Below, piece by piece: positions 54,594 through 64,000 of a stretch of 64,000 bases of DNA (the stretch's first letter is position 1; every line of letters begins with the position of its first letter). Location of the stretch: assembly GCA_037179515.1 (NCBI GenBank), contig JAXCGZ010003869.1, forward strand, positions 57,501-121,500, read 5' to 3'. This stretch comes from Halocaridina rubra. Its lineage: Eukaryota; Arthropoda; Malacostraca; Decapoda; Atyidae. The notes under the pieces were generated by a model, which searched no databases, was not told where the DNA came from, and saw only the letters and a program-made list of their open reading frames with translations. The translations under genes were made by a program, and so were the position numbers.

Positions 54594-57500
54594 GCCACAA
54601 TCCTCCTTGTAAGAGGGTGGCTGAGGCAAGATGATAATAATGAATACAGACTCTCTAGCTCACCTTATTGTATTATCTGAAGAACCACTGACGACTAGTC
54701 TATCCCTATATTGTAAACACGCAATGCCCCTCTTATGACCGTTAAGAGTACGAACAAATTCACATGTTCCAGTACTCCACACCTGGGAAAATAAAAAAAG
54801 TACACTTTAGTTTAAGATACACTTACAAAAATACACTGAAGCTTAGTTTAATATATGTGAATACCAATTAATTAAATATTTATAATAAAAGAATTGTTGG
54901 TAATATTTTTTCTCATAGTGGGAGACCATGATAGGTTTAATGAAAAAAGTGTAATTTTCTATTTGTTGAAATTGCACCTATAGGTAATACATGCATTAAA
55001 CATTTTATTTTTAAATGCAAATACAGCACACTTCACGATAGAGTGTCATTTATATATTAAGTACACGAAGTATTATTTTCTCTCTTCTTTGTTCAGTGAG
55101 GTACTGTATATACAGTCTAAAACAGAACATATCAGTAACTTCATTCCTTTGTTTGAAGGGATGAAAGATGAGGTCTATAATCAACACAGCATATACACAT
55201 AAACTTAAGAAATAAAATAACTTATGACTCAATATTAAAACTTCTTTTCAATTTTAATCACCAAAATGCTATATAAGCTCTAAAAATATTTATATATGAA
55301 GACTTAGACATGATTTTTTTTTCATTCTTCCACTCCGAGACTGGTGATCTTGTGAGGATGAAAACTACAAGAGAACAACAATGATTTTAAACTTCTGGAG
55401 TAGTAGAAACCAAAAAAAGGAATCAGTTTCTTTAGAAGTCTTAAAATAACGAAAGCGATACTATATATGCATACGTTAATTATTTAAAAGATGCATAGAC
55501 CATGGGAATGAATATAGGAGAAAAACCAAGGGAGATCACAGATCAAAAAATATGCAAATATGGAGGGGCCCTTGCTAATGTCACTCTCAGGTAAGGACGT
55601 CCAAAAGGGAAATTGTGCATTAGGTATAAGGTAGATAATTATAAAAACAGGCTTTGCTGATAACTGCAACAACCTAATTGCTGATAAGGTATACAGTATA
55701 AGACCTTGAAATAATATTCTACTTAAGTTACTGATCAGCCTGAAAGCAACTTCTAAGATATTCAGTCACTCAAAAATACTTATTTCTCTTATTTTATTTG
55801 CTTTCAAAATCTGTCAGTTACCTGGACGACTATCAAATTATCACTGTATTAAATATAACTTGTTGGATGTCTAGCACAAAGGTGAAAAACATTTAAAAAG
55901 TACCATTTTTTATGCATTTTTTACTAAATTCACTCTTAAGCTGTTGCCTATGACAAACAAACCATATTCAGCAATGTAGTCTCTCAAAATACCCCGATAC
56001 CTCTTGGATATGGGAACAAAAATAAAAAATTTCATAGTGTGGCACTGAATTTCAGCATTTTGCAACATTCTTAAATTTAAATTACAAAAAGATTTGGGTT
56101 TAGGATATTTTAATGAGCAATAATATGCCTCACCTTAATAGTTCTATCACCCGACGCACTGACAATATATTTTTCATCAAAGTCAACAACATTAACTGCT
56201 GCCCGATGACCCACTAGCACCCGTCTGAGATTGATTTCTGTAGGGGATACCATATCCCAAACAGCTATGGACCGGTCCTGTAATATATATACAGTATAAT
56301 ATTCTAAACTCTAAAATACACCAAACAAATTTCTGCAGGTAAATTTATTGGAATAATGATAATAATTTATGATAAAAAACTGCAGGATTGTTGTAACAAA
56401 AAATTTCAACATATACGTAGCAACATATCAATACAACTGATTAAGCAATATAGAAACGTGACATGGCAGAGTAAATAAGTATAGAGAAAATGTACTATCA
56501 TTTCAGTGCAACTCATAACAGTACCTAAAATTAGCTATTGTAAATACCTTTGAGCAGGTAACCATCATGCCATTGTTAAAGCGTAAATGAAGGACTGCCT
56601 CGCAGTGATGAATTAAAGTGTTGGTCATCTCACCAGTATTTACATCCCAAACTCGGACGGTGGAGTCGGAGGAACCGCTAATGATAACGCGCTCGTCGTA
56701 CTGCAAGCACAGAACTGAACCTGTGTGACCTGTCAACACCTGGGTAAAGAAAAGAAAGAAAGAAAGAAAAAAAAGATATTAAACAGGGAATGGTCATTTA
56801 GATTTACTAAACTGTGCATTTTCGATATTGTAAAATTTAATGGATCACTCCCAAGTTCATCTTAAATTTATTCTTCTCCATATATACTGTATACAATAGA
56901 TATGCAGGGTACAAATATTATAATAATGTTGTTATGAAAGAATAAACTACTTAAAAATGAAGCTAGTAAAATTACTTTAATACCAATTTTTATCTTATAG
57001 TGATGCTACAGTCTGCAGAAGTATTTAGATGGCCACAAATGAATAAGGACAGGTATCCAGTACTACTTCTTCATACCCTGCCCATCCTCATCCCTTCCAT
57101 CATCTGCTTTGTGGCAAGAAGAAAAACTTCTACAAATGGGATAAGCATGGGATTGTCATATTTTTGAGCCATGGTGCAGTATCTTTTGTCAGCTTTTACA
57201 ACACAAGGAATATGATTAAGATTTCCTCCCACTTCACCACATTATATATTTAATAAAAAAAATAATTTTCCAAAGGAGGTGGGTACAATGTGAATTAAAT
57301 GAAACAGTATCAAGTGCTTACTGCAACGAAGAAGGAAAAAACCTACAACTACTACTACATAGGTACAGAGGAGAGTTTTGAAAAGTATTTTCTCGACATG
57401 TTACAAAATGTGTTGCACAATAATTTAAATTGGAAGACAAATTGTTGTTATTAATTACTAATTTTTCTCTCTATTATATTATGTGTCTAATCAGACACAG

Positions 57501-60500
57501 GAGGGTGGCTAAATACTCAAGTAATAAATACATTACTTGAAAAAATACCAATAACACTAATACTTGTAATTAAAAAACTGTCTTTAGCCTAATCTAGTCA
57601 TATTTAGCATTAACTCTAAAGATATTATAATTTTTTGTATACATCACATCCTAAAAAAATCTTACAATAACAAATACACATTAAAGTATTAACTAAATCT
57701 TGTACATATGCAACCATTAAGCAAATTAGTTAATACTTAAAAAAACAGCAGCTGCATATTAAAATTTCATATGTAAAGTTTCAGAAAAGGGTTGCACCCC
57801 TCCATTACTAACATCAGCTTCTTTTTAGAATACTTTATCTATCTGCTCCTACTAATAAAATATATATAATTTCAAAGACATAATTCCCAAACACGCTAAA
57901 ATGGTGTAGTCATTTCAGACTAAAGAATATTAGAGCAGGATTTCCATCTCTCCTATTCTATCTGTTACCTACTCTCATCTCTTGTACATATATATATATA
58001 TAATACTTTATTTCCATTTCAATACAATGGGTATTCGTCAGCCAGGGTAAGCCCCAACCCCCCACTGTGGTGTCCACCCACAGCAGTTCCTGCCAGTAAA
58101 CAGCTTAAACTCTCGGTCTTGGACGGGAACCGATCTTTCGACCTCATGAATGCGAAGCCAGCGCGTTACCACTGTACTAGCCTAGTATAACTCGCAGGGT
58201 TTACAGAAGAGTATTGCAACTCCACTCTCTTATCTCTTTTTAGTGGCTTAGTATGGCAAGCAGGGGATGAAATGTACATATAATATTTTTGTAGTAAACT
58301 TGCTAAAGACTTATCATCTTCAAACATCTGGATTACTCCAACTCATGTCTCACCACTATGTATACTTTATTCCAAGACTTTACATACTTTAGACTCAAAG
58401 CTCAATATAAAACTAAACTAAATGACTCTATAACATTTGCAATAAACCAGAGTCTTACATGAATATCACATTGCATATTTATTGAGTATTCATTACTAAT
58501 AAACTTTAAAATAATTATATTTAAACTAGCTTAGCTTAATAATCAAGATTAAAAACATAAAAAAAGACGATCCCACGTACCCCTCGTACCTTGTAACACT
58601 GCAGGGAATTTCGGTCCCATATCTTGATCGTATTGTCTCTTAGGCCTGAGACAATTTTCTGTAATGAAAGAGAAATTACCAAATATACTAGAAAGTGATG
58701 TAGATTTCACTGGTAAGATTATTTCTTCTGTAGTGCTAAAGCATTATTGTGAAAGCATTTTCTTCATTGATGCTCTTCAGTAAGGCATAAAATTGTGAAA
58801 TAATTCCAGTTTGTAATATTATTTAATAATTTATCAATGTGAGAATCTCATAAGAAAAAGTCTCATAAAGAACACTTAACTTCATAATCTAATTGAGTGG
58901 GAAGTTTGTCATTTTGGTTTTACTTCACCTCTTTAATCTTGCAGTGGAAAGTTCAATATTACAGTCATAAAAAACGAAGCTCTAGTACATACCTGATCAT
59001 CATATTGTAAACAGTAAACACCTTTGGAATTTTCTGAACGACAATTTATTCTCTGTAAATTGTGTCTGCCTGTTCTCCAGTTGGCTTCTATAGTCTGAAT
59101 ATCCTGTTAAGAGATAAATAAAACTTGTTAAGCTTTGTTATTAAAAAAAATATTTCTGTCCTTCTATAAATCAGATGAATAAATCTCTTAGCAATACGAT
59201 AACTTCATATCAAAAATATTTTCCACAACAAAATACATGTCACTAACAACTGTGAAATGAGGCCTAATGTATGATAAAGACAGGCAGTAAATACACTATG
59301 GTGCTAAAAGAAATTTGGATTAGACATTACGGAATATGTGATTGCAATCTTTACCAATTAAGTAGGCATAAGTGATTATGTCATTACAATAATAGTAGAG
59401 GCGTTTGGTAGGCATGAGGAAACGGGAATCTTATAGTTATTGTGCAACAGAGAAAGGTGATGAAAGTGAGCAATTTGGGAATGTGGATGAACTATTTAGT
59501 ATTTAATGATGTTTTCATTCTGGATATGTGGCAATAGTATAAGTAGGAGGTAGTTAAGGTACAAAGACAGATAAGAGTGTAGGAGGGTACAAAGCAGGGT
59601 GCAAAGGTAAAAATACCTATAGAAAGTAAAACTAGGAAGGCAAGACTAATTGAGACTGCAAAATAGCAGCAGAGAATTTTGGCATGCATGCTTAGATAGG
59701 GAATTAAATGCTATCGTGCAAAAGAGAATGGTGGATTATATAACTCTACAGTTGAATAATGGACTTTCAAGGAAGACATGAGATAAAAATTTAAGGAGAC
59801 AGAAGTAAGTCTGTTGATTTACAGAGATTAACAGTGAAACTAAGACAGGTTACAAGGGTGTACAAACATTATAAGTTTAACCAAAGTGGAAGTGTCAGTT
59901 TAACTGGTTTGGATAACTGGAAAAGATGTACAGGGACCAGTTTACAAAAGTTTCCAAGCTAGCAGGATACTGGAGTTAAAGAGAAATTATATTTTGTCTA
60001 GGAGAGGTCTGAGATTAAGAAGAGTGAAGGAGTGTCAGAATAAATGAACCAATATGATACGTTTTTATGATATGGCAAGAGGCATTAGTGCTGTTAAATT
60101 CTGTACAATGCACACACTGTTCATCTTAGTACAAAATATGAATTGCTGCATGTATAAGAATATGAATTGAGGCTAAGGAATTTGTAAAAACTGTTTCTTT
60201 CTTTCTGCTGTTGCAATACTGGTGACTGCAGCAAGAAAAGGAATCACATGTGCTGGGAAAAACTCACCTGAATGATCTTGGGGTAAAGTTTGCGATAATA
60301 TGAATGAACTGGGTGCTGTTCTCCAGGTCTTGGCTTAAACAAATATCTAGCCCTGTAAAGACATACATGGACGTCATATAATTGTATTTTAAAAGGTAAA
60401 AATAGAAATATTCAGCGTAACTCATATGACGAAGGAAATAACAGAAGACTTAATAATGAAATTTTAAAGTAATATTTCTTCACCATGCAAACCAGAGTGA

Positions 60501-61677
60501 ATGATATCAATCATGTCAAATGTACTAACCATCCCTTTCTTTCTGAGAGTCCTCTCCATAGAGGATCCGTACGAACTTTTCGTTCTATTAATTTCTTCCA
60601 CAGAAGGCCATCTGCTATGACACGATTCCATTCTTTAGATACCATTTCTGCTTCTCGTAAGGACTTGGCATCTAAGTAACTTAAAATTTTTTCAGCTACG
60701 TGGTCTAGGCCTTTTGCTGTAGAAGTGAAAGAATGCAATGCAAGTTTTTAAAAGCAAAACATGATTACAAGCATACAAACAAATTTAAAAAACACCGTGA
60801 TTAAAGTCTCGGAAGCAATAATTTCAACAAAATGATTAGAGAGAATAATCATCACCAAACTGAAATTCAAATCAGAGTTCAATACCCTATTTAACAGCAG
60901 ATTATGATGTATTGACATTCTTCAAATAATTTAGTAACAAATTAAATGGTAAGGTGCGTGATGTAATCATGTGGTAAAGGTATCGCCAAACATATAAACA
61001 ACCGACTATATTTTTTATACTAAGTACTTTATGTCCTTAAACTACATAAAATGTTTTAAGGCCTAATGATAAAACTAGAATATTAATAAAAATTATTCTG
61101 TGCAGTTGTGAGTCTCCTTGTAAGTACATTAGATTTCATTTGGAAAAGACTTTTGTAAAATTTGAACAGTAGTAAGGTTTACTTTAGTTCCGTTTCACAG
61201 CTGATAGTAACATCTAATCAAGTACAATATAAACTCTAAACATTTTAGAGATCTTAATACTGATAACAATACTGTATAGCATGAGTATAAATAAAAGAAT
61301 CAGTAACATCTCTTACTTGGTAAAAGGAAAATGAAGTCTCTTTGAAGCATAGGTTTAAGGAAGGCATTGATGTGCCCATGTTGATAATGACACATTCGAG
61401 ATAAAAGAAGCTCGATCAGTTCCAACTGAGCCTGCTCGCTCAACTTTTCAAAATACTGAAGGCACATTTCCCTTTCGCTATTGTACTGTGCCGTTGATTC
61501 CTTTTTTCTTCGACTCCCACCTCCACCGCCTCCTCCAACACCACCCGAAGTTTGGGTTAAGGGTATATTTGTCATAGGCTCAGGATCTTCATTGTCACTC
61601 CCTCCGTCCACCCCTCGAACACCAATACTTGTTGTGACACTCATTGGTGATGTGTTGTTGTCATATATAACCGTCAT
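48046..61677 (-). CDS. slmb: Slimb / beta-TrCP F-box WD40 protein (whole gene, 11 visible coding exons)
   Basis: Substrate receptor of the SCF (Skp1-Cul1-F-box) ubiquitin ligase. In this family it binds phosphodegrons of beta-catenin/Armadillo, Ci and IkB-type proteins and presents them for ubiquitination. Eleven exons with GT-AG borders and compatible phases join to 1620 coding bases (540 codons), near the 510 residues of fly Slimb. Seen in order: acidic and Gly-rich N-terminus, a dimerisation D domain containing [20 protein letters not shown] (about residues 68-117), an F-box from [17 protein letters not shown] (about 123-170), then seven WD40 blades (about 235-525), including [19 protein letters not shown] and [20 protein letters not shown]. 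Start: the first ATG of exon 1 (61675-61677). Exon 1 has an acceptor before it, so at least one upstream exon exists and an earlier start is possible. The C-terminus differs from the vertebrate end; see exon 11. Identity is near certain; the two ends are not. Confidence 0.96.
48211..48978 (-). other. slmb intron between exons 10 and 11
   Basis: AT-rich intron. A tRNA-like remnant may lie at about 48420-48535: reverse complement TGGCACAGTGGTAGTAA resembles an A box and GGTCCAATCTT resembles a B box. It is weakly supported. Nothing else recognised. Confidence 0.5.
48979..49057 (-). CDS. slmb: slmb coding exon 10 (WD40 blades 6-7)
   Basis: The acceptor is AATTTTTGCAG and the donor GTAAGT; 79 bases, entering in phase 2 and leaving in phase 0. 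It encodes [20 protein letters not shown] then CLRTLV. Confidence 0.95.
49102..49290 (-). repeat. tRNA-derived SINE family 1, copy 5 (slmb intron 9-10)
   Basis: Most diverged copy, in the intron between exons 9 and 10 and in the same orientation as the gene. The plus strand shows GATTTTACATCACAGACTCC, CTACTAAGGGCTGGGACGG and GAATGCCCTTTCTGACCTCA. Confidence 0.85.
50017..50127 (-). CDS. slmb: slmb coding exon 9 (WD40 blade 6)
   Basis: The acceptor is TTATTTTGCAG and the donor GTAAGT; 111 bases, entering and leaving in phase 2. It encodes [20 protein letters not shown] then [17 protein letters not shown]. Confidence 0.96.
50202..52238 (-). pseudogene. LINE family B, second copy, in the slmb intron between exons 8 and 9
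   Basis: Transcribed in the same direction as slmb. It begins in the endonuclease-RT linker at 52238 and ends with an A-tail (T run about 50203-50213 on the plus strand). The longest frame (50719-51447) reads [20 protein letters not shown], then [20 protein letters not shown] and a FADDS catalytic box, then [17 protein letters not shown]. Frameshifts separate it from flanking parts. It is collinear with and closely similar to 21212-23340. Its 5' edge coincides with the terminus of the Tigger element at 52238. Confidence 0.88.
52238..54510 (+). mobile_element. pogo/Tigger DNA transposon 2, internally rearranged, in slmb intron 8-9
   Basis: Left end CAGGGCGTCCTCGTATAACG; right end (reverse complement) CAGGGGGTCCTCGTTTAACA. 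A TA follows the right end, which runs into a (TA)n array. The left end abuts LINE B without a clean TA. It lies antisense to slmb. Inside are a 248-bp inverted copy of the left end and a 158-bp direct duplication; see findings. Confidence 0.85.
52586..54252 (+). pseudogene. Tigger-like DDE transposase 2, broken
   Basis: Starts [20 protein letters not shown] at 52586 and is interrupted by the inserted inverted segment. It resumes through [20 protein letters not shown] and [20 protein letters not shown] (second CENP-B domain). After a frameshift, [20 protein letters not shown], then [20 protein letters not shown] and [20 protein letters not shown], the DDE core. The tail is Pro/Ser-rich. As in copy 1, the family's DET is EET. 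Multiple frame breaks indicate a dead gene. Confidence 0.85.
54511..54589. repeat. (TA)n at the right end of Tigger 2
   Basis: Directly follows the right terminus and lies about 75 bases from the donor side of slmb exon 8. Confidence 0.97.
54664..54782 (-). CDS. slmb: slmb coding exon 8 (WD40 blade 5)
   Basis: The acceptor is TATTTTCCCAG and the donor GTGAGC; 119 bases, leaving in phase 2 (AG of the Arg codon). It encodes [20 protein letters not shown], then [19 protein letters not shown]. The next intron (50128-54663) is the largest in the gene and is filled by a LINE and a Tigger element. Confidence 0.96.
56134..56277 (-). CDS. slmb: slmb coding exon 7 (WD40 blades 3-4)
   Basis: The acceptor is ATATTACAG and the donor GTGAGG; 48 codons. 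It encodes [20 protein letters not shown], then [20 protein letters not shown] and ASGDRTIK. Confidence 0.96.
56548..56739 (-). CDS. slmb: slmb coding exon 6 (WD40 blades 2-3)
   Basis: The acceptor is CTTTACCCAG and the donor GTATTT; 64 codons, phase 0. It encodes [19 protein letters not shown], then [20 protein letters not shown] and [20 protein letters not shown]. Two blades, very close to insect and human proteins. Confidence 0.97.
58002..58186 (-). repeat. tRNA-derived SINE family 2 with a LINE C tail (slmb intron 5-6)
   Basis: The minus-strand head TAGTACAGTGGTAACGCGC resembles an A box and AAGATCGGTTCCCGTCC the B-box arm. After a body with GTGGGTGGACACCACAGTGG the tail reads ACCCATTGTATTGAAATGG then AAATAAAGTATT, followed by (AT)n. 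The tail matches that of LINE C at 28892-28926. Confidence 0.8.
58590..58658 (-). CDS. slmb: slmb coding exon 5 (WD40 blade 1)
   Basis: The acceptor is TTTCATTACAG and the donor GTACGA; 69 bases, 23 codons. It encodes [15 protein letters not shown] and RNSLQCYK, a complete [11 protein letters not shown] blade ending. Confidence 0.95.
58993..59103 (-). CDS. slmb: slmb coding exon 4 (start of WD40 propeller)
   Basis: The acceptor is CTTAACAG and the donor GTATGT; 111 bases, phase 0 at both ends. It encodes [20 protein letters not shown] followed by [17 protein letters not shown], the first strand of blade 1. Confidence 0.96.
60268..60352 (-). CDS. slmb: slmb coding exon 3 (F-box to WD40 linker)
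   Basis: The acceptor is GTCTTTACAG and the donor GTGAGT; 85 bases, entering in phase 2 and leaving in phase 0. It encodes [20 protein letters not shown] then KLYPKIIQ, matching the family linker that ends in YPKIIQDIETI. Confidence 0.95.
60530..60716 (-). CDS. slmb: slmb coding exon 2 (F-box)
   Basis: The acceptor is CACTTCTACAG and the donor GTTAGT. It enters in phase 1 (codon ACA made across the junction) and leaves in phase 2. It encodes [20 protein letters not shown] followed by the Skp1-binding F-box helices and [20 protein letters not shown], which is diagnostic for beta-TrCP. Confidence 0.96.
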
Positions 61678-61683
61678 TGGTGC
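61317..61683 (-). CDS. slmb: slmb coding exon 1 (N-terminus and D domain)
   Basis: The acceptor CTCTTTTAG precedes 61683 and the donor GTAAGA follows 61317; the exon ends in phase 1. It reads [14 protein letters not shown] at the start, then an acidic stretch, a run of glycines, and the D domain with the family signature [10 protein letters not shown]. The six bases before the ATG are in frame and open. The ATG could therefore be internal to a longer reading frame from an upstream exon. Confidence 0.93.
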
Positions 61684-64000
61684 CTAAAAGAGATGATAAA
61701 TAATTAATCATGAAATGAGCACAAATTATCTACGTACATCTGTGCTTACTAGTTGGATGCAAAGCTTAAAGAATCAGAAATAATATTTTGCGTTACTAAC
61801 TCTTCTGAACATATTATGTCAAAAATGCCATCATCCATGTTTGGACTGAAGTTACATTTAGTGGTGTTTGTCTATGACACAGAATTATAGTTAAAATGTA
61901 TAAGTGTGCCTTGTATTCTAGCTTGTTAAACCTCGGTTCTAAGAAATGAACAGAGCACAGGGTATGAATTTCCATTCCAGAGCCCAAGTTTTTTTTTTTT
62001 TTTTTGTTACACAAAAGGTATAGGATAATATCACATGGATCAAGTCTTAATCTCTCCTAAAGTAATAAATAAATAGGTTTTGAGGTATCAGAGATAGCAG
62101 ATCCTAGTAATTTTTAAGCCAAAACTGTTGTGAGAAGATGGGTCATCACAGAAGGGCTGTAAAGTCTTAAAAAACTAGAAAGAATCATTATTGCCGGAGA
62201 TAAGTTTCATGACATCAAATACGCTTCAGTAAAAGTTTTTACTCATTAACATGGCCAAACTGAAAATGACACTGAAACCTAAGAGTTAAGAATAAAATAA
62301 ATATAACTTTCTGGCCCTCAAAAGATACATACCCAATGTCAATAAAAAGTAAGGCATACAGAGTTTCTAAGATTCTCTTCTTTTGCACCCGCTTCCATTC
62401 CACATTCATTTATAACCCTTACACAAAGCTTTAATCTTTCACTCTTGACCTTCTCGAGTAGGGAAATAAAAAAAAAATGGAAAACACGTTTCTTCAATGC
62501 AAAATAGATAAATGTGTATAAAACAGTAAAGCACTGATCCTCACAGAGGTTTTGATATATAAACGTAAAAGGCTTCGCCACTTGGTGTTTGCAGCACCAG
62601 ACAACAAAATTATACTATTTAACACTAAAGTAATACATGGTCTGATCAGAAAATATCTTTTTTTTTCTTTCCCCCCCAAAAACGTGGTAAGATTTCAGAG
62701 ATTCTGCTTAATGATATGTGATGATACATGTTGTTGGAATGGTTGAATATTTTCAAGCTGCTGCCCTGCTAAGTTCCTTGTGAGCATTGCTTAAGTGTGG
62801 TTGTCTCCTTCTTACTCGTTGCATTATTGATTTGTGTGATCATGACTGAACAATGCGAGAAATGGCATTGCATCAAATTTTGTTCAGAGCTTCTTGATTC
62901 TCAATCTCAAACTATCAGAATACTCAGCACTATATCTAACACATGTTAAATTTTGTTACAGTCAATTCAAAAGTAGACGAACATCATTGGAAAGCAATAA
63001 ACCTACTGTTAGGCCTTCCACAAACAGCGATATTGCAAATTAACTCCATATTAGTTAGGTACAAGGAATTCTGAAAGATTTGAGCATGCACTCAGTTGCA
63101 GCAAAATTTGTGCTGAGGTTCTTCTAAGAGAGAGATCGAGCAAACAGAAAGACATGCACATATACAGTAGTAACCAAAATATGCTAATTATAATGACAAG
63201 TACACTGGTCATTGTAATATTTTACTTTAAGATTCAAAAATCTTATCGTAATGCTGTATTTATAAGCTGAAACAGAGAGATAATCAGAGAAGCATATTTA
63301 CACAAATTCACAAAGTATGGGATCAACCTAGAACAGGCACCTGACATAGTTTTTAAGTGCATCTGAGAATGAGGCAATATGCAAGTTAAGTTAGGCTAAC
63401 TTAGGTTATGCCTAACCTAACTGAACTATATAATCCCCTAAGCATTTCTTGCAAGGTGTGAGATTGGGATTGAGGTTAAATGTAGGTGGTTCATACGAGA
63501 CAGATTTACAGCATATACTGGGATTGTTCGAAAAACGTTGACCATAATAGAATGTAGCCTGACTGTAACTGTAAAATTTATTTTCTTTTTAAATAGAGTC
63601 CAGAATTTCTATAGTGCTTTATTCACAAACTAATATCTCAACATATGGTAATGTACTGTGTAATTCTTAGTATCCACTACAACTTTAGCTACTGAGTGGA
63701 TGATTTCTAAGATGAAGCTACAGGGCATCCATACAAAGCTTCCTGATCACTCAAATATCATGAAGAAAGTCAAGTAAATGCCTTAGGATAAAATCCTGTA
63801 TATGCCACTCTGTCCTTTTCCGTATTTTGGGATTTTCCAGAACATCGTATATTAACATGGGCATGAAATATGTTATATAACTTCAGTTTTTGGATGGAAA
63901 CGAACAAGTTTACGCCTCCTATAGTATGTTTATGCACAAACGCGCAAACCCGAAACATTATAAGCCTGGAAGTGGTGAGAGAGAGAGAGAGAGAGAGGAG
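61684..64000. other. Region upstream of slmb exon 1, no gene resolved
   Basis: By the splice acceptor at 61684, an upstream slmb exon (5' UTR or extra N-terminal codons) must lie here or beyond the window. I find no reading frame with support. The stretch is AT-rich with few repeats. A (GA)n tract begins near 63978 at the window edge. Confidence 0.5.

Noticed and set aside
63385..63425. TTAGG-like motifs (also TAACCTAACC near 17370 and 17620) as telomeric repeats
   Set aside because: Only two or three imperfect, spaced units; no array of the arthropod TTAGG repeat.

Overview
The window is nuclear DNA of an animal, most likely a malacostracan or decapod crustacean. The reasons are introns with GT-AG borders, very long (AT)n, (TTA)n, (GA)n and (CA)n microsatellites, many LINE, SINE and pogo/Tigger remnants, and an arthropod-like Slimb gene. 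The species is an inference. I see no bacterial, organellar or viral gene clusters.

Only one cellular gene is convincingly visible: the minus-strand orthologue of Drosophila supernumerary limbs (slmb, human BTRC/FBXW11), the substrate receptor of the SCF-beta-TrCP ubiquitin ligase. Eleven coding exons run from 61.68 kb down to 48.05 kb. All splice phases agree and they sum to 540 codons: D domain, F-box, then seven WD40 blades. An upstream exon lies in unresolved DNA or beyond the window. The introns hold transposons: the 4.5-kb intron between exons 8 and 9 contains a LINE and a rearranged Tigger element, and two other introns hold tRNA-derived SINEs.

The rest is repeat DNA. 0-20 kb: dense microsatellites, tRNA-derived SINEs, palindromic MITEs, 3' fragments of LINE family A, and a 5S-rRNA-derived SINE. 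19-25 kb: a degenerate antisense LINE A whose endonuclease region is interrupted by LINE B. 25-28 kb: a hAT-type MITE with target-site duplication, and a hierarchical satellite. 28.9-31.4 kb: LINE C, the least decayed LINE. 31.7-38.8 kb: Tigger-like MITEs and a decayed LINE D. 39-48 kb: AT-rich DNA downstream of slmb, with a Tigger element flanked by (TA)n arrays.

The most interesting signals are two SINEs that share 3' tails with LINEs in the same window (5S-SINE with LINE A; an intronic tRNA-SINE with LINE C). Also notable are a 192-bp exact duplication that seems to sit as filler inside a MITE, a fold-back rearranged Tigger, and a nested palindrome. All identifications come from reading the sequence; no database search was run.
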